Assembly: GCA_947469815.1 (NCBI GenBank)
Contig: CANIRI010000031.1
Span: 1-12,471 of the forward strand
Source: Comamonadaceae bacterium
GTDB lineage: Bacteria > Pseudomonadota > Gammaproteobacteria > Burkholderiales > Burkholderiaceae_C
DNA length: 12,471 nt
Direction: 5' to 3'
Of the stretch, positions 8,621 through 12,471 are shown piece by piece. The translations under genes were made by a program, and so were the position numbers. Each line of letters opens with the position of its first letter. Position 1 is the stretch's first letter. The notes under the pieces were generated by a model, which saw only the letters and a program-made list of their open reading frames with translations, made no database searches and was not told where the DNA came from.

Positions 8621-10048
8621 ATGCCGCACGCCCAGCACCCTGCGGCCGCACCGGCAAACCCGGAGGTCGCCGCACTGGTGGCGCGTGCGCGCGCAGCCCA
8701 AGCGGTCGCCAACGGATATGACCAAGTGCGCGTGGACGAGCTGGTCTCTGCCGCAGGCTGGGCCATCATCGAACCGGTGCGCAACCGCGCGCTGGCCGAA
8801 CTGGCCGTGGCTGACACCGGCATCGGCAACGTGGAAGACAAGGTCCGCAAAAACCACCGCAAAACCCTGGGCCTGCTGCGCGATCTGCACGGGGCCAAAT
8901 CGGTCGGTGTGATCATGGAGGACGCCGCCAACGGCATCACCGAAATCGCCAGACCGGTGGGCGTGGTCTGCGCCGTCACACCGTCGACCAACCCGGCGGC
9001 CACACCGGCCAACAAAATCATCAATGCGCTCAAAGGGCGCAATGCGGTCATCATCGCGCCCTCGCCCAAAGGCTGGGCGACCTGCGCCAAGCTGCTGGAA
9101 TACATCCACGCTGCCTTTGACCGCATCGGCGCGCCGCGCGATCTGGTGCAGGTCCTGCCGCAGCCGATTGGCAAAGCCGCCACGCTGGCCTTGATGGCGG
9201 CCTGCGATCTGGTGGTGGCCACCGGCTCGCAAGCCAATGTGCGCGCCGCGTACGCCAGCGGCACACCGGCATTTGGTGTGGGCGCGGGCAATGTGGCAGG
9301 CATCGTGGATGAGACCGCCGACCTGCCACTGGCTGCGGCGCGCATCCTGCGCTCTAAAACTTTTGACAATGCGACCAGTTGCTCGTCGGAGAACAGCCTG
9401 GTCGTGCTGGATGCAGTGCGTGCGCCGCTGATGGCGGCGCTGCATGCGGGCGGTGCGGTGCTGCTGAACGCAAGTCAAAAAGCCCAGTTGCAGGCGCTGA
9501 TGTGGCCGCAGGGCAAGCTATCGAGCGCGGTCATCGGGCAAAGCGCCACGGTGATTGCGCAGCGCGCCGGCTTGGCCGAGGTTGCCGCGCTGCAACCCCG
9601 CGTGCTGCTGGTCGAAGAAGACAGCGTCGGCGAGGAGCACCCCTTCTCGGGCGAGAAGCTCAGCCCGGTGCTCAGTGTTTATGCGGCTGCCAACTTTGAG
9701 CAGGCCATGCAGCGGGTCGAGCAGATTTACGCCTTCCAGGGCGCAGGGCATTCGGTCGGCTTGCACAGCGCGCTGCACCAACGCGCGCTGGATCTGGGCC
9801 AGCGCCTGCCGGTGTCTCGCGTGATCGTGGACCAGGCGCATTGCATCGCCACCGGTGGCAGTTTTGACAACGGTTTGCCGTTTTCGCTCAGCATGGGTTG
9901 CGGCACCTGGGGCAAAAACAATTTCTCCGACAACATGAACTACCGGCACTACCTCAACATCACCCGCGTGGCCCGCCCGATACCCGAGCGCATGCCATCC
10001 GAGGATGATGTGCTGGGCAGCTACTTCGCTCAACACGGACGCGCATGA
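8621..10048 (+). CDS. sauS: CoA-acylating aldehyde dehydrogenase, probable sulfoacetaldehyde dehydrogenase (SauS-like)
   Basis: This 475-residue member of the aldehyde dehydrogenase superfamily belongs to the acylating branch (with AdhE and EutE), which interconverts acyl-CoA and aldehyde with NAD(P)H. The catalytic cysteine is C254 in NATSCSSEN, and the nucleotide-binding region includes TPSTNPAATPANKI (120-133). The sequence resembles SauS of Cupriavidus necator, which reduces sulfoacetyl-CoA to sulfoacetaldehyde. The next gene encodes a CoA ligase, as in the sauST pair, and overlaps this one by 4 nt (ATGA). There is no ribosome binding site of note at the start; translation is likely coupled to the receptor gene. 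Acetaldehyde or succinate semialdehyde dehydrogenase are alternatives. The family is sure, the substrate moderately so. Confidence 0.7.
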   Translation: MPHAQHPAAAPANPEVAALVARARAAQAVANGYDQVRVDELVSAAGWAIIEPVRNRALAELAVADTGIGNVEDKVRKNHRKTLGLLRDLHGAKSVGVIMEDAANGITEIARPVGVVCAVTPSTNPAATPANKIINALKGRNAVIIAPSPKGWATCAKLLEYIHAAFDRIGAPRDLVQVLPQPIGKAATLALMAACDLVVATGSQANVRAAYASGTPAFGVGAGNVAGIVDETADLPLAAARILRSKTFDNATSCSSENSLVVLDAVRAPLMAALHAGGAVLLNASQKAQLQALMWPQGKLSSAVIGQSATVIAQRAGLAEVAALQPRVLLVEEDSVGEEHPFSGEKLSPVLSVYAAANFEQAMQRVEQIYAFQGAGHSVGLHSALHQRALDLGQRLPVSRVIVDQAHCIATGGSFDNGLPFSLSMGCGTWGKNNFSDNMNYRHYLNITRVARPIPERMPSEDDVLGSYFAQHGRA

Positions 10049-11568
10049 GCCAGGCCGCCACCGTGCGTGCGCTGATCGCGCAGCAGGCCCGCACGCAGCC
10101 ACAGGCGCTGTACGCCGTGGCCACGGAGGCCGCCGACCGGATCGATTACGCCGGTTTACAGCAGCAATGCCAGCGCGTGGCCACGCTGCTTCTCGCGCAG
10201 GGCACGCAACCGGGCGACACGGTGTCGCTGGTCATGCCCAACGGCTTGAACACCTTGCGCCTGCTGCTGGGTGCGCTGCACGGCGGCTGGTGCGTGAATC
10301 CGGTGAACCTGCTGTCCAGCGCCGAGCAGATGCGCTATGTGCTGGACCACAGCGACTGCAAATTGGTGATTGCCAGCCCGGAATGGGCGGACACCGTGCG
10401 CGCGGTGATTGCCACGCTGGCGAGGCCGGTGGCGCTGCTGGTGTGCAGCGCCGACTTCAACGCGGCGCACGACCCGCTGCCGGAAAACGCCACGGCAACG
10501 CCTGACCCCGCCGCCGATGCCATGGCCCTGCTGATGTATACCTCGGGCACCACCGGTGTGCCCAAAGGCGTGGTACTCACGCAAGCCAATCTGGCGGCCA
10601 ACGCGCACAACATCAGCCGCGAACACGGGCTGGCTCCGCACGACAGTGTGCTGGCTGTGCTGCCGCTGTACCACATCAACGCCTTTGCCGTGACCATGCT
10701 GGCCCCGCTGGCCCATGGCGGCAGCCTGGCCATGCCGCCCCGGTTCTCGGCGGGCAGCTTCTGGCAGCAAGCCACCGGTAGCGCCTGCACCTGGATCAAC
10801 GTGGTGCCCACCATGATCTCCTACCTGCTGGAAGGCGCGACGCCGCCGCTGGAATCGCTGCGTGGCATCCGCTTTTGCCGCAGCGCATCCGCCGCTTTGC
10901 CACCGGCGCATTTGCAGGCTTTTGAAGCCCGCTTTGGCATTGGCGTGATTGAGACCATGGGCCTGACCGAGACGGTCGCACCCGCGTTCTCCAACCCGCT
11001 GGAACCTGCGCTGCGCAAGCTCGGCTCGGTGGGGCGCGCATCCGGTTGCGAAGCCTGCGTGATCGACGCGGCCTTGCAGCCGGTGCCCGACGGCAGCACC
11101 GGTGAGATCGCCATCCGGGGCCCGCAGGTGATGCGTGGCTATTACAAAAACGCGGCCGCCACGCAAGCCAGCTTCACGCCCGACGGCTGGCTGCGTACCG
11201 GCGACCTGGGGCACCGCGACGAGGATGGTTTTTTCTTTGTGACCGGGCGCATCAAAGAGCTGATCATCAAAGGCGGCGAGAACATCGCGCCGCGTGAGAT
11301 TGACGAAGTGCTGCTGCGCCACCCGTCTGTGCTGGACGCCGCAGCCACCGGTATTCTCGATCCCCATTACGGGCAGGAGATCATGGTGTGCATTGTTCTG
11401 CGCGAAGGGCAGGCGGCTGACGAGGCCGCGCTGCGCGACTTTTGCGCCACGCATCTGGGGCGCTTTAAGACACCCAAGGTGTTTCACTTTGTGCGCGATT
11501 TGCCGCGCGGGCCCTCGGGCAAAGTGCAGCGGCTCAAGCTGCTGGATTGGGTGGCGCGTAGCGAGTAA
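10045..11568 (+). CDS. sauT: AMP-forming acyl-CoA ligase, probable sulfoacetate-CoA ligase (SauT-like)
   Basis: This 507-residue ANL-superfamily enzyme adenylates a carboxylate and transfers it to CoA. Motifs in order are the P-loop YTSGTTGVPKG (165-175), ETMGLTE (303-309), WLRTGDLG (382-389), the hinge and CoA region GRIKELIIKGGENI (401-414), and the catalytic lysine K493 in PSGKVQR. It has no signal peptide and is cytoplasmic. Directly following an acylating aldehyde dehydrogenase, it would supply that enzyme's acyl-CoA; this is the sulfoacetate route known from Cupriavidus necator (SauT then SauS, then Xsc). Xsc, SauR and SauU are not in the window. Related ligases for other short acids (oxalate, malonate) have a similar architecture, so the substrate is inferred from its partner. 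Confidence 0.68.
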   Translation: MSQAATVRALIAQQARTQPQALYAVATEAADRIDYAGLQQQCQRVATLLLAQGTQPGDTVSLVMPNGLNTLRLLLGALHGGWCVNPVNLLSSAEQMRYVLDHSDCKLVIASPEWADTVRAVIATLARPVALLVCSADFNAAHDPLPENATATPDPAADAMALLMYTSGTTGVPKGVVLTQANLAANAHNISREHGLAPHDSVLAVLPLYHINAFAVTMLAPLAHGGSLAMPPRFSAGSFWQQATGSACTWINVVPTMISYLLEGATPPLESLRGIRFCRSASAALPPAHLQAFEARFGIGVIETMGLTETVAPAFSNPLEPALRKLGSVGRASGCEACVIDAALQPVPDGSTGEIAIRGPQVMRGYYKNAAATQASFTPDGWLRTGDLGHRDEDGFFFVTGRIKELIIKGGENIAPREIDEVLLRHPSVLDAAATGILDPHYGQEIMVCIVLREGQAADEAALRDFCATHLGRFKTPKVFHFVRDLPRGPSGKVQRLKLLDWVARSE

Positions 11569-11589
11569 GGCGTAGGGCCTCAGCCGATT

Positions 11590-12198
11590 TCAGAGGAAGG
11601 CCTTGCTCAACTGGTACAGGCCGAACACCAGCAAAGCCAGCGCTGAGACGCCCAGCATGCTGCGCTTGATGCCCGCGCCAAAGCGCGCCGCCAGACCGAA
11701 CACCAGCACGATGGCCGCCAGCCCGCCGACGATGGTCGCGTAGAACCCGCCCAGAAAAGCCAGCCCATGCGCGGGCGACTCGCGCCAACCAGCTACCAAC
11801 ACGGGGCCGGTCACCAAGGTCCAAAAAATATACGGACCGGGGCTGAGCATATTCATCACCACGGCCTTGCCGATATGCCGCGTGGGCATCGCGACCGGCT
11901 CCTCGTCGGCGTGCGGATCCATAGCCCGCCAGGCGCGGAAAGAGCCGAAGGCCAAATACACAATGAACACACCGCTGATGCCGTACAAGACCTGCTCCAT
12001 CCACGGCGGCACCTGGCTCAGCACCAGCAAACACAGCGCGATGATGGGCCCGTCGCTGATGAGCGGCGCCAGCGCCGACGGCAGCGTGCGCCGCCAGCCG
12101 TGGCTGATGGATTGCGAGATCAAATAGGTTTGAAACGGCCCGGGCTGAGAGGCGGCGGCGAAGCCGAAAGCTACGCCTTGGAGGAGGTAAAGCCACAT
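11590..12198 (-). CDS. LysE/RhtB-family amino acid or metabolite exporter
   Basis: This 202-residue membrane protein has about six hydrophobic segments. The early SQPGPFQTYLIS (residues 17-28) followed by G34 and DG (about 49-50) matches the conserved N-terminal region of LysE-type translocators, which export amino acids or small metabolites by antiport. A second NMLSPGPYIFW motif (about 115-125) begins the mirrored half. The gene converges on the ligase gene with only 21 nt between their ends. Its start at 12198 has no strong ribosome binding site. The substrate cannot be told from the sequence, and a link to the sauST-like operon is not supported beyond adjacency. Confidence 0.82.
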   Translation of the reverse strand: MWLYLLQGVAFGFAAASQPGPFQTYLISQSISHGWRRTLPSALAPLISDGPIIALCLLVLSQVPPWMEQVLYGISGVFIVYLAFGSFRAWRAMDPHADEEPVAMPTRHIGKAVVMNMLSPGPYIFWTLVTGPVLVAGWRESPAHGLAFLGGFYATIVGGLAAIVLVFGLAARFGAGIKRSMLGVSALALLVFGLYQLSKAFL

Positions 12199-12210
12199 GC
12201 GTGAATTCTA

Positions 12211-12231
12211 GGCGGGGGGCCTGCGCCCGCC
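12211..12231 (-). terminator. Possible hairpin between the SDR gene and the LysE-type exporter gene
   Basis: GGCGGG (12211-12216) and CCCGCC (12226-12231) form a GC-rich 6-bp stem with a 9-nt loop in the 57-nt gap. No T-tract follows on the minus strand, so it is at best a weak or factor-dependent terminator for the SDR gene. Confidence 0.3.
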
Positions 12232-12255
12232 GCTGCAGTCAGCAAACCAAGGGGC

Positions 12256-12471
12256 TTAAACGGCGACGGTCAACGCACCGTCAATGACCAGATTGGTCCC
12301 GGAAATACGGCTGGCAACCGGGCTGGAAATGAACACCACGCCGTTAGCCACTTCTTGCGGCGTGCCGAACTTGCCGGTGGGATTGACCTTGAGCGTGGAG
12401 CTGTAGAGGTCGGGCATGTTGGTCTCGATGGTCTGCCAAATGCCGCCATCAAAATAGGTGTTGCCCGGCGA
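12256..12471 (-). CDS. Short-chain dehydrogenase/reductase, C-terminal part only (cut by the right edge)
   Basis: The last 71 codons of a minus-strand gene are visible, ending at a TAA (12256-12258). The translation contains GKFGTPQEVANGVVFISSP, then RISGTNLVIDGALTVAV at the end. This is the classical SDR C-terminus (G-x-P-E-E-VA, then a final G-x-x-L-x-x-DGG-type motif), with alanine in place of the second glycine. These enzymes are cytoplasmic NAD(P)-dependent oxidoreductases. The Rossmann and catalytic parts lie outside the window, so the substrate cannot be assigned. Confidence 0.8.
   Translation of the reverse strand, partial: SPGNTYFDGGIWQTIETNMPDLYSSTLKVNPTGKFGTPQEVANGVVFISSPVASRISGTNLVIDGALTVAV

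Noticed and set aside
11569..11589. Bidirectional terminator between the converging ligase and LysE-type genes
   Set aside because: Only an imperfect GGCCTC/GAGG-GGCC pairing with a bulge and no T-tract is present; too weak to call.
12270..12452. A 60-codon minus-strand frame at the right edge
   Set aside because: The neighbouring frame (12256-12471) gives a recognisable SDR C-terminus, so this one is its shadow.

Overview
The window looks like chromosomal DNA of a GC-rich betaproteobacterium, most likely Burkholderiales/Comamonadaceae (Rhodoferax, Polaromonas or Variovorax type). This rests on the high GC content, the Bug-type (TctC-like) periplasmic receptor typical of that group, and the gene content. 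It is an inference; no rRNA or other marker gene is present. No tRNA, mobile element, CRISPR array or phage gene was seen.

Region 1 (1-5117, minus strand) is a six-gene glycerol ABC-importer operon in the order ATPase glpS, ATPase glpT, permease glpP, permease glpQ, small membrane protein glpU (DUF2160), periplasmic binding protein glpV (cut by the left edge). It matches the Rhizobium leguminosarum glpSTPQUV gene order. Here GlpT is an ATPase, not the E. coli glycerol-3-phosphate antiporter. The first four genes overlap or nearly touch. A 30-nt gap precedes glpU, and an 85-nt gap containing a hairpin precedes glpV.

Region 2 (5118-5250) is a 133-nt divergent control region. It has four TTCG-like repeats, three of them spaced exactly 10 bp apart, which are probable GlpR operators. 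Region 3 (5251-7522, plus strand) is glpR (DeoR-family repressor) and glpK (glycerol kinase), 10 nt apart. Regions 1-3 together form a glycerol uptake, phosphorylation and regulation unit. No glpD (glycerol-3-phosphate dehydrogenase) is in the window.

Region 4 (7625-11568, plus strand) is a tightly packed three-gene operon: a Bug/TctC-type solute receptor, a CoA-acylating aldehyde dehydrogenase resembling SauS, and an AMP-forming acyl-CoA ligase resembling SauT. The most likely reading is sulfoacetate capture, activation to sulfoacetyl-CoA and reduction to sulfoacetaldehyde. The substrate is inferred, not shown.

Region 5 (11590-12471, minus strand) has a LysE/RhtB-type exporter, convergent with the ligase gene, and the C-terminal end of a short-chain dehydrogenase cut by the right edge.

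The most interesting points are the complementary motif losses in the two glycerol ATPases, which predict one intact and one degenerate nucleotide site; the phased direct-repeat operators; the uncharacterised GlpU; and the Bug receptor coupled to a SauS/SauT-like pathway. I found no wholly new type of system.
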